Part shown: positions 31,301 to 40,135 of the stretch, piece by piece | Layout of the letters: each line of letters begins with the position of its first letter | How positions within the stretch are numbered: the stretch's first letter is position 1 | Notes under the pieces: model-generated | What the model saw: the letters and a program-made list of their open reading frames with translations, nothing else | Database searches by the model: none | What the model was told of the DNA's origin: nothing | Made by a program: the position numbers and the translations under genes | Source of the DNA: Symbiodinium natans | Taxonomy: Eukaryota > Sar > Dinophyceae > Suessiales > Symbiodiniaceae | Length of the DNA: 64,000 nt | Assembly: GCA_905221605.1 (NCBI GenBank) | Contig: CAJNDS010000225.1 | Location: 266,001 to 330,000 of the forward strand | Reading direction: 5' to 3'

Positions 31301-32993
31301 GATCCTTCTGGCCAATCGTGCGATGGACCAAGAAACCATCCAACCTCTTCTTAGAAACAAACACAAGAAGAGGGGCGGCAAGAGACGTCGCGAAGAGGCG
31401 ACGTACGGCAAGGGCCGCGACCCTTGGAGTGCTTGGGCAGACGCCCGTGGCAAGGGCCAGGGCAAGCCGAAGGGGAGAGGCAAGTCCGATGCCAAGGGCA
31501 AGCCCAAGGGGAGGGGCAAGTACGCCTGGGGCGCTTACGCCGCGGGCATTGTTGCCGCGCTCCAACCCCGCCCAAGCACAAGCTGGGTCCCAGCCTTCCC
31601 GGGCGGGTCGGCCCGGCCGCCGCCAAGTGTTCCGCTTCCGCCGCGGACCCTCTTTTTCCTGGGTCGCGGGCTCCTCAATCGGTTGATGCACGCCCTCAAC
31701 GGGACCATCAGCGGTTGGTGGGGCCTGGCGGCTGCAGCGTCGGCGCCGATTGCCTTGCAGTTGCACCGCGGGGTTGTGCATGTTGTCGAGGACTCCATGC
31801 ACGCGGTTGCAACGGTTTCGGCCGACGTAGTCGAGGAAATCGGTCATGGGGCCAGGCGGACCGTGTGGGTCGCCGGAACAGCCATCACTCTGGTAGTAGT
31901 GATTTTGTGCGGTGCTGTTCTGTGGTACGTGAGTCGTGCCGTTGCCAATCGCATTGCGCATATGCGACATGGCAACACCGCGGCCCCTGAGGCGCGGCTG
32001 TCTCAGCTCCTTGGCTCCGAAGCGACGTTTGAAGTCGCGAGCTCCAAGAAAGGGGTGACCCATAAGGTTTGGGTGCACCTCAAGGAGGAGACAGCTGCCT
32101 GTGGCTGTCGTGCTTACCTGGCAGAGGGACGTTGCGGGCATTGCGATGCCGCAATGGACACCGCTCGTTCCCTAGGGTTTTTGCACGCGGCCCAGCGAGG
32201 CGCGGGTCCTGCGCTCACAGACTCCATTCGGAGTACCGCCTCCGAAGCCCTGGCTAAGGGTAAGGTTGTGTTGGGTATGGGGAACAGTGAAGGATGTTTC
32301 TCCCAACTTGCGGCCAAGAGCCGCGGGCTCTCCTGCTTTCAGGGGCTCGCGGGTCGTGACCTGGCCGCGGCCCCAGCAGATGGAGCGAGCGCAGCCCACG
32401 CACAGTCCGGCTCCGTGCAACGTGCCGCCACTGCCACTGTGGCGCGCACACCCAGCCGGAGGAACAAGGGCCCAGCCCCCGCTAGGAGTTCTCCAGTCAA
32501 AGAAGCGGAATTCCTTGCGGGCGGGCCATACGTTCAGGCCGCCCAAACGCTGCTTGGGTCTGGAGCAGCAGAGGATGTGATCTACATCCGGGCATACAGC
32601 CTAGATTGCCCATCCTGCATCGAGGCAATCGAAGCGTCGCTCAGCAAGGGCGCAGGCGTTCGGATTGTCGCCGACATGGGACAATGCCACCGCACCAAAC
32701 TGCAGTGGCAAGCGTTGAAACGCTTGGCGGCTGCAGGCGCCGAGGTGAAGGTGGGTTGCGGCACATCCGTGCGCGACGCCTATGCTCGCGACGGCCGCGG
32801 GGCTAAGGTAGGCACTGGGATTCAAGGGCTTCACCATGCCAAGGCCCTTTGCCTACTGCGGCCTGATGGCGCGGTGGTGCTGATTGGGAGCCTCAATTTT
32901 ACCACAAGCAGCAAGGCCAATGCGGAGGCAGGGCTTAGGCTTGAGGTCCCCAAGACGCATTCAGTCGTGCAGTCCTACATCGAGGATTTCTAG
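28377..32993 (+). CDS. Retroelement accessory ORF: Tpt1/KptA-like RNA 2'-phosphotransferase + zinc fingers + PLD-family nuclease (1538 aa)
   Basis: ATG 28377 follows the GC-rich leader. Residues about 27-245 match Tpt1/KptA, the enzyme that moves a splice-site RNA 2'-phosphate to NAD+: VRCMRHGE (RH dyad), FLRAFQGHS, MWHGTDLH (about 131), GGRLGVHY, RRGFRRGS and a YSGADGVAL strand are all present. A Pro/Glu-rich linker follows. C2H2 finger at about 517-543 (CSAPGC...H...H). A Cys module at about 795-832 (WRCFFCEAIN...). An Ala/Glu-rich coiled coil runs into a textbook RanBP2 finger at 919-938 (W-x-C-x2-C-x3-N-x6-C-x2-C). A Lys/Gly-rich tract (KGKPKGRGK). A membrane helix at about 1165-1185 (ITLVVVILCGAVLWYV). 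A SWIM finger at about 1241-1254 (CGCRAYLAEGRCGH, CxC-x8-CxH). A single-HKD PLD nuclease-like domain at about 1379-1538 (LHHAKALCLL, then IGSLNFTTSS). After the TAG at 32991 the same frame stays open and protein-like to 33125, so the stop may be a nonsense change. Substrate and role in the element are unknown. Confidence 0.82.
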   Translation: MGGGGSKGRGKSKSPGPKGRKGPPTIDDVQRRLVRCMRHGEAGCRGRFAPGGLYPVDELIEQLGITINQYNQAVAHDANQRKPRLDTSHAGFLRAFQGHSADCGHPMGFMMEGLSETAINDLIDRYGPAMWHGTDLHVVPSLIQNGLIPGGGPGGRLGVHYVLGHCPTQWEDGRRGFRRGSTCIVEVRLAVLRDAGVPIYSGADGVALTGQIRATGISRIWALPKGSPVYSVLIAELEVDRLIQHVDLRSLGDASAGPHPPLGRGPKLGTVQASQAAAASSGAASSSTVVLAPAGRVMAAGAAQPVTPPKAAPKAKGRPSGAPKTSIVPAKPKVYPRRNVPGPNVLEAEDSLEEEAAQEAEGVEEDSSSSDLPDTRAPPAAVKVKEDEEPADGAQAESTEEGFLELGQTVVSSAKEYLARSEALLRAQKLQSKILEVAGTAMVKLEKITKREESLKTLRREGESRAAGEGADGEEVSDDGQDAPGVAGSSSSARPSGGGTAQSAPAPEEPRPNADGHYGCSAPGCGLAFESLVQYHLHQAACHGASLPPNLGISPSAPLDPFRQDWRGRLFRRGKDGEYGEVPMLRVIRYHKANGYDHSKVPLLKRGDRIQLEDGSHHIYGGSHPPGWLRDDPELDPAPESSSGGSTPKSEPKEEAEPRPPREAAPRGRALEPPKGDVQQRLAERRSKRDYSPDLVTPLDDLHAQEIDSFFAGDPAADSLDVILMRAEVRTESHLKVGREEEEPLVKEEQEEEAEVVKDEEVSVEMEEGTADEADDVALPANRAYVEGRFYPYGSWRCFFCEAINPVTEDQCLTTHAGGPNVGAPCDGRWINGIDIGWWEVDPQTAPEQWRRRFSAEELEEQQARADAARLLSDEELAEALQAAEEAQAAERAKKRERRQAEKAERDDHISEALRIAGWQCPNCYEWNLSFRQLCFRCSTPLRLAEVVSRGIPDPRRGEERDSGSESSQDELEYEILLANRAMDQETIQPLLRNKHKKRGGKRRREEATYGKGRDPWSAWADARGKGQGKPKGRGKSDAKGKPKGRGKYAWGAYAAGIVAALQPRPSTSWVPAFPGGSARPPPSVPLPPRTLFFLGRGLLNRLMHALNGTISGWWGLAAAASAPIALQLHRGVVHVVEDSMHAVATVSADVVEEIGHGARRTVWVAGTAITLVVVILCGAVLWYVSRAVANRIAHMRHGNTAAPEARLSQLLGSEATFEVASSKKGVTHKVWVHLKEETAACGCRAYLAEGRCGHCDAAMDTARSLGFLHAAQRGAGPALTDSIRSTASEALAKGKVVLGMGNSEGCFSQLAAKSRGLSCFQGLAGRDLAAAPADGASAAHAQSGSVQRAATATVARTPSRRNKGPAPARSSPVKEAEFLAGGPYVQAAQTLLGSGAAEDVIYIRAYSLDCPSCIEAIEASLSKGAGVRIVADMGQCHRTKLQWQALKRLAAAGAEVKVGCGTSVRDAYARDGRGAKVGTGIQGLHHAKALCLLRPDGAVVLIGSLNFTTSSKANAEAGLRLEVPKTHSVVQSYIEDF

Positions 32994-33785
32994 AGGGTGT
33001 CGGCTGAGGCATTCTCCCTCGATGAGGCGGTCGCAAAGCGCCCTCAGTTGGAGCGAGCCAGTAGCTCCAACGTTGCTGGCATCGCCGCTCGTGCCCCCAA
33101 CACTGCTCCACAGGGTATCGAGTAGGCTGCGGCCAGTCGGCGCGACGTGGAATGGTTTCCACGCGAATTCTTAGGCATCGCAGCGCGGCACGCTGTCGAG
33201 CCTCTTTTGATTGTGTTTTGCTTGCGGGCGAAGAGCCGCGGCAGGGGTTTTCCCTGCCCATTTTGCCTACCCCGCACTTTTCTCCTCAGCCCGTTGCGGC
33301 TGCTGCGGACCGTGTCCTGGTCGCGGCAGTGCGCTCGCCGAAGCGCGTGCGAGCTGCATTGCCTGCGGCACAAGCCATGTGCGCGGCTCTCGCTGAGTCC
33401 GGTAGCCCGTAGGGTAGTTCTGGATAGGTGAGTAGCCGTAGCCGTAGCTTAGGACCGGCCGTGTACAGTGTACCATCTGTACCATAGATTTCAGTGTCTG
33501 CCGTAGCAGTCCTCAAGGCACTCAGTGGGCTCTGTGTACTGGAGCCTCGACTCAGGTCATGCAAAAGACCGGACCGCCTGGTTTAGGCTGGTTTTGGAGG
33601 GTCGCTCGTTTGGGTCGTCTCGTTTCGCGTGTCTTCGTTTGCGGGCTTGCGCCCAAAGCCGCGACGGACGCCCGCCCTCCTTGTGGAAGTCACTCACCGG
33701 AGCCTCGGCTGAGGGGCGAATGGGAGCTGACATGAGTGCATATGCATCTTCTGCTCTGTGATGCATTAGGACTCGGCAGACCACC
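32994..33785 (+). other. 3' internal region of the retroelement
   Basis: It first holds an in-frame extension of the accessory ORF (to TAG at 33123), then about 660 bp without a gene. Another copy of the GC-rich recurring motif sits at about 33303-33325. No purine-rich tract stands directly before the 3' LTR. Confidence 0.7.
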
Positions 33786-34030
33786 TTGTAGTTTTCCTTT
33801 GCATGTAGAGTTTTGCAATTCGTATCAATGCCAATATTTTGGCTCAAGTACCGAGCTTGTGCCTTTGAGCACGGTAGTGTCGTACAGTAGCTCTTAGGTT
33901 GCTGTGCGGTCCGACCGGACGCACTCAGGCGTAGCTGCACAAGTGCTTGAACTCGCGAAGTCGTAAAATAGCGTGGCCGGGCTATGATTGCATTGGCTTA
34001 GTGCAAGTCCAGTGCTGGTCGACTTCACAA
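33786..34030 (+). repeat. 3' LTR
   Basis: 245 bp, same borders as the 5' LTR (TTGTAG...CACAA), about 11 substitutions and no length difference. The leader-like motif is at 33830-33848. The base composition changes sharply to AT-rich exactly at its right edge. Confidence 0.92.
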
Positions 34031-34320
34031 TTTATAGATGATTTATATTGCCGATTGGATTTTTCTTTTAGGTTTAAATTAATTGATGAGATTTGATATG
34101 ATTAAATTCGTCAATTAATGATTTGGAACTAATTATTGATGAATAGATTTAATTAGGATTCTCTTCTTTTGATTTATTGGATTTATTTTTCGTATTGATA
34201 TTTATTTATTATGATTGGAATTTGGATGATGGAGTTATTAAGGTTGAGTATTTTTATGATATTTTCTATTCTAGATTTTTCATGAAGATCAACTTCTGAA
34301 TGATATATCTAACGCAAATG

Positions 34321-34990
34321 ATATTTAATTATCCCTTTAAAAGGCTACGGGCTCGACCCCTATTTTCGCTCTGCGGCCGCCCCGTCGGATGCCCCGCCTC
34401 CTCTTCCGGTCCATTTGGTTGCTTGTGAGGGCCTTGCAGGAGGATCCTGAAAATTCCAGGAATTTTAACACTTTTTGTCTAAAAATCCTGGGAATTTTGG
34501 GAATCACCCGGAGCTGAAAATTCCCGGAATTTTAGGAATTGTCCGGATTGAGGTTTGGGCTTGCCGGGTTGGATTTAAGGTTCCAGCGCAACAGTGATGA
34601 CGTGGGTGCCCCTTCACCTTCAAGGAAATCTTCAAGGAAATCTCTTGGTCCAGGGTAGTTCCGATGACGGTCGCCGCCCGCCAGTTGTTCAAGGGGGTTC
34701 GGCCTCACGATCACATATCAGCAACAGCTCTCGAAAAATCCTAGGAATTTTAATTCCGGGAATTTTCGGGATCCCCCGGGTTCAGGGTTTTACGCTTTAC
34801 GGTGTAGGGTTTTGGGGTTTTAATAGAAGTTGTATAGGGTTTGTGTCCGGAGTTTTGTCGTGTTTTGGTTTTTTTTTTTTGCTTTTTGCTGTAATGGTTT
34901 GGGTTCTGTCGGGTGTGGTGAGGGGTGGGTGGTTTTGGGGTGCTGAGGGGTTGCGGCTGAAAGGCTGGGGTTTTGGGGGGTTTTCCCGAA
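34321..34990 (+). repeat. Left arm of the large inverted repeat
   Basis: This arm is a reverse-complement match of 39690-40135. The best-conserved block (34338-34450) includes TTTTCGCTCTGCGGCCGCC and GCCTCCTCTTCCGG. A second block (about 34738-34985) includes CCCGGGTTCAGGG and TTTTGGGGTGCTGAGGGG. About 235 bp between the blocks (about 34502-34736) have no partner in the right arm. Confidence 0.8.
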
Positions 34991-34999
34991 TGCCCGTGG

Positions 35000-35555
35000 T
35001 GGCGGTCCCGTGGTGGTGGTCCGTGGTCCCGTGGTGTTCGTCGTGGTGGTCCCACAGCGTGGTGGTGGTCCCGTGGTGGCGGTGCTCCTTTGGTAGTGGT
35101 GGTCTGTCGTGGTGGTGGCGGTGTCCGTGGTGGTGGTGGTGGTGGTGGTGGTGGTGGTGGTGGTGGTGGTGGTGGTCCCTGGTGGCCGTCGTGGTGGTCC
35201 CGTGATGGTGGTCCCATGGTGGTGGCCGGGTGGCGGTGGTCCGTGGCGGTGGTCCGCGGTGGTGGTCTCGTGGTGGTGGTTCCGTGGTGGTGGTCCTGTG
35301 GTGGTTGTCTCGTGGTGGTGGTGGTCCCGTGGTGGTGGTCCCGTGGTGGTGGTCCCGTGGTGGTGGTCCGTGGTGGTTGGTCCGTGGTGGTTGGTCCGTG
35401 GTGGTAGTCCGTGGCGGGGTTCGTGCGGGTGGTTGTGTTGGTGGTCGTGGTGGTGGTCTCGTGGTGGTGGTCTTGTGGTGGTAGTCTCGTGGTGGTGGTC
35501 TTGTGGTGGTGGTCTCGTGGTGGTGGTCTCGTGATGGTGGTCCGTGATTTGGGAT
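35000..35555 (+). repeat. GTG/GGT-rich triplet array
   Basis: About 550 bp of imperfect GGT units, mostly GTGGTGGTC, with a pure (GGT)n core near 35126-35173. It yields long artificial open frames in several phases. Confidence 0.92.
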
Positions 35556-36099
35556 CTTCTTTTCAGGAATGTTTGGATCATTTGAATTTCGACTCATAGA
35601 GGGGATTCTATAGGACCATCGAAATTTAACGTCTTGATGTTATCGCAATATTCTTGGATCTATAAGAATGACTTATGAATTTTCTTTTCATTCGAATTTT
35701 TTGTAGAGGATTATGGATCGAATCTGTTTCTTGAATACGATGGATATTATTGGAGGAGATTGGAATCATATTTCGTCTCATTAGAATTTTTTTTGAATCG
35801 GTGGTTCGTCTCATTCTTGATTCTTTGTATTTAGGAATCTTCGATGTTTCTTATTCTTTTTTCGTCTGTATGGGATGACTTGTAATTGGGGGTGATGATG
35901 GATTTTTAAATATATCGAGATATCTTGGAGAATTCGAAATTCATCTTGTTCTCGTGGATGAGGATTCCCTTTCATTTGTTAGGCGCACATAATGGATGAT
36001 GAATTTCATTTATAGAATCAATTTCCGGATTCGAATTTGAACACTTTGTTCCTTCAGGTAACCAGATCCTAAGTCTTAAGCGACAATCCCTAAATCTTA

Positions 36100-36290
36100 C
36101 CTTCGCACTTCATCATTCGTTCGAGTTCTTATTGACGCTCGCACATTAGGCTCTCAGAATTCTATAAAGGGATCCCGAAATTAAAAGGATCTTGTATTTG
36201 TCCGTATTTCTTCAAAGTTTTGGCGTACCTCTTCTTCCATTCAATAGGCGAATATGTCGTCGATGGAATCGACGGGTCCCCTCTAATCTT
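36100..36290 (+). repeat. Left arm of the inner inverted repeat
   Basis: Imperfect reverse complement of 36905-37040. The most conserved part contains GATGGAATCGACGGGTCCCC and CTTCTTCCATTCAATAGG. It encloses a strongly AT-rich core of about 610 bp. Confidence 0.75.
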
Positions 36291-36904
36291 TATTTAAATA
36301 TATAAATAGGAAAATTTCAAATATTCTAAAAAGATGAAATATGAAATATACCTCTTCTAGAGAATACGAGGAATATTACCCAAAAAAGAAATATAAAGGA
36401 GATTCATCTAGATGACCCCGATTATTTCCCTTATTAAGATAATATTCATCGACTCAATGAAATGCAAATATGATGGGTCGTGGATGATCATTATTATGGC
36501 AATGATAATGTCAGTAATGAAAGGATATTAGTGTCGTCTTTATTTGGTCTCCACTTGGTCTCTTCTTTTCTATCCGATATATAAATTAATAAATAAGCGG
36601 ATTTGTAATCATTATCTTAATTCTTAGGTTTCATATTCTTATTTCTCATATAATATCTTTAAAAATAAATTATCTATTAATGAATAAATTTCATAGAAAT
36701 ATTTTCATTCCTCAAAAATATAATTCTTTAATCTTTAAAGATTTAAAGATATAAGTTATATAAATTCTTATTTTCGCAAATTTTGAATTCTTGAACCAAA
36801 TTCCGAAAAAAAGAAATATAATATATATATATATCAAATCAAAAATCATCCTCATGAAGTTATATAATAAAATCTTATGATCTTCAATGATATAAATCAA
36901 TTTC

Positions 36905-37040
36905 TTAATAGGGGGGACCCGTCGATTCTATCGACGATAAAATCGGCTTTTTGAATGGAAGAAGACGTTCATTTCTCGCCTTGAAGAAGTGGGAATATAA
37001 GATCTCTATATAGATATCCGAGGCCCTAACGCACGTGCAC
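36905..37040 (-). repeat. Right arm of the inner inverted repeat
   Basis: Partner of 36100-36290: GGGGACCCGTCGATTCTATC followed by GAATGGAAGAAGACG. Similarity weakens outward but is still visible near GAGGCCCTAACGCACGTGC. Confidence 0.75.
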
Positions 37041-37254
37041 ACGAATTTATTTAGAAGGAATTTGAAGGAATAATGTAATTTGAAGAAAAGAATTAAGAAT
37101 TACAATTGAAGATTTATGACCTATAATCTTACGCCATATTTCGAAATACTAGAGCTGACCCGCTGCTTCCAGCAGCGGCGCGCAAGACGACGACGACGGC
37201 GCACGACGCACGACGACACGTCCTTTGCTGCATAGAACCTGCTTGACCATGACA

Positions 37255-37480
37255 AACGCTCGGTTTCATACAACAGGAACACGGGTATCCATCAACAAAG
37301 CTTCCAATATAAGAAATATAAGAAGACCGCAACCGTTCTCTATGTGTTAGAGATACTTTGTTTCATATAGCAAAAGCACGGGCATCCAAGATAAGAAGAT
37401 TGGCTATATTGCGTAAAGATGGATTAATCATGATACACGTTCTGTTTCATAGACACGGGCATCCAAAATAAGAGGGGTTC
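37255..37480 (+). repeat. Three dispersed copies of a short motif
   Basis: A GTTTCATA...ACGGGCATCCAA.ATAAGA-like block appears at about 37262, 37369 and 37444, spaced 75-107 bp apart. Its function is unknown. Confidence 0.6.
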
Positions 37481-37634
37481 ATCCATTTCCTAAATTCTTC
37501 GTAGATTTTTTCTCGTTGATCTATAATTGGTGCTTTTGGACGCAGATATCGTTCGCATCTAAGATGAAATTTACAATATAGGTGGCTAACGTAAATTTCC
37601 TGAAAATTTTTGACGTATACATTTTCTGAAAATT

Positions 37635-37790
37635 TAAGAAAATGATGAAGCAAATTTTCCGGAAATTTAGAAACCGAAATTTCGGGCTACCCAGAACCAG
37701 AAATTTCCGTAAAATTTTAGGACTAGAACACTCGTATAGCGTATCGTATAAGACTAAGTTGACCGTAACATTTTATAGAATCGACGTGCG
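37635..37790 (+). repeat. Direct repeat flanking the GAC array (left copy)
   Basis: Shared with about 38770-39070: GATGAAGCAAATTTTCCGG, then TTCGGGCTACCC.GAACCAG, and GACCGTA.C.TTTTATAGA at the end. The right copy carries extra sequence between these blocks. Confidence 0.7.
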
Positions 37791-38177
37791 ACGCACGACA
37801 CAAAACAACGACGACGATGCGCGACGACGCCGACGACGACGCGCGCAACGACGACGACGACGCATCACGACGACGACACGTGACGACGACTTCGCACGAC
37901 GACGACGACGCCGCACACGACGCACGACGCGCGAGACGTGCGACACCCGAAGCACGACGCACGACGACGACGACGACGACGACGCCCGACGACGACGACG
38001 ACACCCGACGCCGACGCCCGACGCCCGACGCCCGACGCCCGACACCCGACGAAAGACGTCCGACGCCCGACGCCCGACGCACGACGCACGACGCACGTCG
38101 CAAGACGCACGACCCACGACGCGCGACGCACGACGCACGACGCCCGACGACGACGACGACGACACCCGACGACGACC

Positions 38178-38211
<34 letters not shown>

Positions 38212-38297
38212 ACGACGCACGACGCACGACGCGACGACGACCCACGACCCACGACGCACGACGACGACGGACGACGCACGACGGACGACGCACGACG

Positions 38298-38377
<80 letters not shown>

Positions 38378-38395
38378 ACGACGACGACGACGACC
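37785..38395 (+). repeat. GAC/ACG triplet array
   Basis: About 600 bp of imperfect GAC units mixed with GCACGAC and GCCCGAC variants, ending in a nearly pure (GAC)n run. Open frames across it on both strands are Asp/Arg/Thr or Ser/Val homopolymers and are not genes. Confidence 0.92.
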
Positions 38396-38560
38396 TGGTA
38401 ATGCCAGGTAATGCGCTTTGTAATGCCATAAAACAAAGCACGCTCGTAATATCCTGGTAATGCCAGGTGATGCGCTCATCTTGGAAGTGAAGTAAAAGTC
38501 CTGTTTAATATTTTAGCTTTGTAATGCCACAAAACAAAGCACGATTGAAAACAATGAAAG
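38394..38560. repeat. Duplicated palindromic motifs after the GAC array
   Basis: CCTGGTAATGCCAGG, a near-palindrome, occurs at 38394 and 38452. CTTTGTAATGCCA.AAAACAAAG, another inverted-repeat hairpin, occurs at about 38418 and 38517. Two interleaved copies of one unit are likely. Confidence 0.7.
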
Positions 38561-38769
38561 CATGCAATGAAAGCATGCAGCAACATGGCAAATGATCAAC
38601 ACCTGAACTCAACGGTTCAAGCGGTCAACAATGCTTCGACATTTTCGGCCACCCAGCACCCTAAATTTTCCGGAAATTTAGGGAGCTGGGCCGTGGCTTC
38701 TGAACATGATCAGGCTGCATCCGTTTCCTAAATTTCCTGAAAATTTTGGGTGTGTAAATTTTCGGGAAA

Positions 38770-39070
38770 TTTAGGAAAGCGATGAAGCAAATTTTCCGGA
38801 AATTTAGGGACCGAGGCTTCGGGCTACCCGGAACCAGAAATTTTCCAGAAATTTAGGGGAGCGAATCCGGCTTGCGGCCGTCGAAGAGGCCCAGCCTTTC
38901 AAAGGGCATAGCCCAGGCCCCAAAATTTCCCGGAAATTTTGGGTCCCGGGTAGGCCAAAGCGGCTTGCTCGCCGGGGTCCAGAAATTTCCGGAAAATTTT
39001 GGGGCTGGGGCGCTCCGAAGCGTGACGCACCGCATAGGGCTGGTTTGACCGTAGCGTTTTATAGAGTAGA
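38770..39070 (+). repeat. Direct repeat flanking the GAC array (right copy)
   Basis: Right copy of the block at 37635-37790. It contains several TTTTCCGGAAATTT-type palindromes and an expanded middle with CCCGGGTAGGCC. Confidence 0.65.
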
Positions 39071-39689
39071 TAATTTGAACTTGAATATATAATCAAATCC
39101 AAAATAGAATATCCTTAAAAACCGCAAAATTTGTAAAATATCTTATCAAAAATCCTCCTTTAATTCCTTCATATTCTATACCCGAAATCTTTATTCCTCA
39201 AATATCTCAATATCTATTCTTTATATAAATCATCTCGCATAATATTATTGAGACCATAATTATTGAAAATATAATAAAATCATCCTTTCATTTGAGATAA
39301 TATATCCAAAGATTTTAGAAGATAGAAAAAAATTATCGATTCCAATACCCGCCCCGATTCCAAATCCCCCCTCCAAATAATCTCATAAAACCCACAAAAT
39401 TGCACAAAATCCCACAAAACCCCACAAAATGCAAGAAATCCCTCAATAGCCCCATATATCCCTCAATAATCCCTAAATAATCTCCCCAATCCCTCTCTTC
39501 TCCAACCATATGCCTCCCTTCAATAATCCCTCCCTTCAAATCCCTAAACAACCCCTAAGAAATCCCTCCTCAACTCCTCAACCTCAAACCCAACCCCTCA
39601 ACTACAACCCCAATCCAAGCCCCCGACACCGCTCCCCAATCCCAGCCTTTCAGCCCCACTCGGCCGCAATCCCTCAATTCCAGCCCCTC

Positions 39690-40135
39690 AACCCAGCCAC
39701 TCAACACCCCAAAACCACCCCCCCACCGCACCCGACAAAACCCAAACCATTTCAACAAAAAGCAAAAAAACGCAACCTCCCAAAACCCCAACCTTTCAAC
39801 CCCAGCCCCTCAGACGCAACCCCACAACCCCAGCCCCTCAGCACCCCAAAACCACCCACCCCCCACCCCACCCGACAAAACCCAAACCATAAACAAAACC
39901 CCCCAAACCCTAAACCGTAAAACCCTTAAACCCTGAACCCGGGGATTCCCAAAATTCCTAGGATTTTTGGAGAATAATCCTGAAAATTCCCGGAATTTTC
40001 CGGATTCCCCTGCAAGGTCCCCAAGAGCAGCCAAATTGACCGGAAGAAGAGGCGGAGCATCCGACAAGGCGGCCGCAGAGCGAAAATAAGAGTCGAGCAC
40101 GTAGCCTTTTATGGGGATATTTTAATATCATCATC
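39690..40135 (-). repeat. Right arm of the large inverted repeat
   Basis: Reverse complement of 34321-34990, lacking its 34502-34736 insert. The AT-rich sequence just outside both arms (GATATT..A.TATCC next to AAAAGGCTACG) is also partly complementary, so the arms reach a little farther out. Confidence 0.8.

Larger units (their letters stand above)
16830..34030 (+). mobile_element. Giant LTR retroelement with permuted pol and an accessory RNA-processing ORF
   Basis: It is bounded by two 245-bp direct LTRs and has an internal region of about 16.7 kb. The order on the plus strand is: 5' LTR, primer-binding site, gag-like/CCCH/protease/RT-connection ORF (17278-21684), RNase H (to 22706), a linker with a Cys motif (to 23527), integrase, methyltransferase-like region and RT palm (23530-28053), accessory ORF (28377-32993), 3' LTR. 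RNase H and integrase resemble Ty3/gypsy. No 5-bp target-site duplication is visible (GCAGC before the left LTR, TTTAT after the right one), and no clear polypurine tract precedes the 3' LTR. The LTRs differ at about 11 sites (roughly 4-5%) by my hand count. The coding region has three frame breaks and a premature TAG, so this copy is probably not autonomous as assembled. Confidence 0.92.

Noticed and set aside
34797-35597. Long minus-strand frames rich in His/Thr/Pro
   Set aside because: They are translations of the GGT triplet array; several phases are open at once.
37642-38479. Frames of 157-272 codons rich in Asp/Arg/Thr or Ser/Val on both strands
   Set aside because: Products of the GAC array; no domain and multiple overlapping phases.
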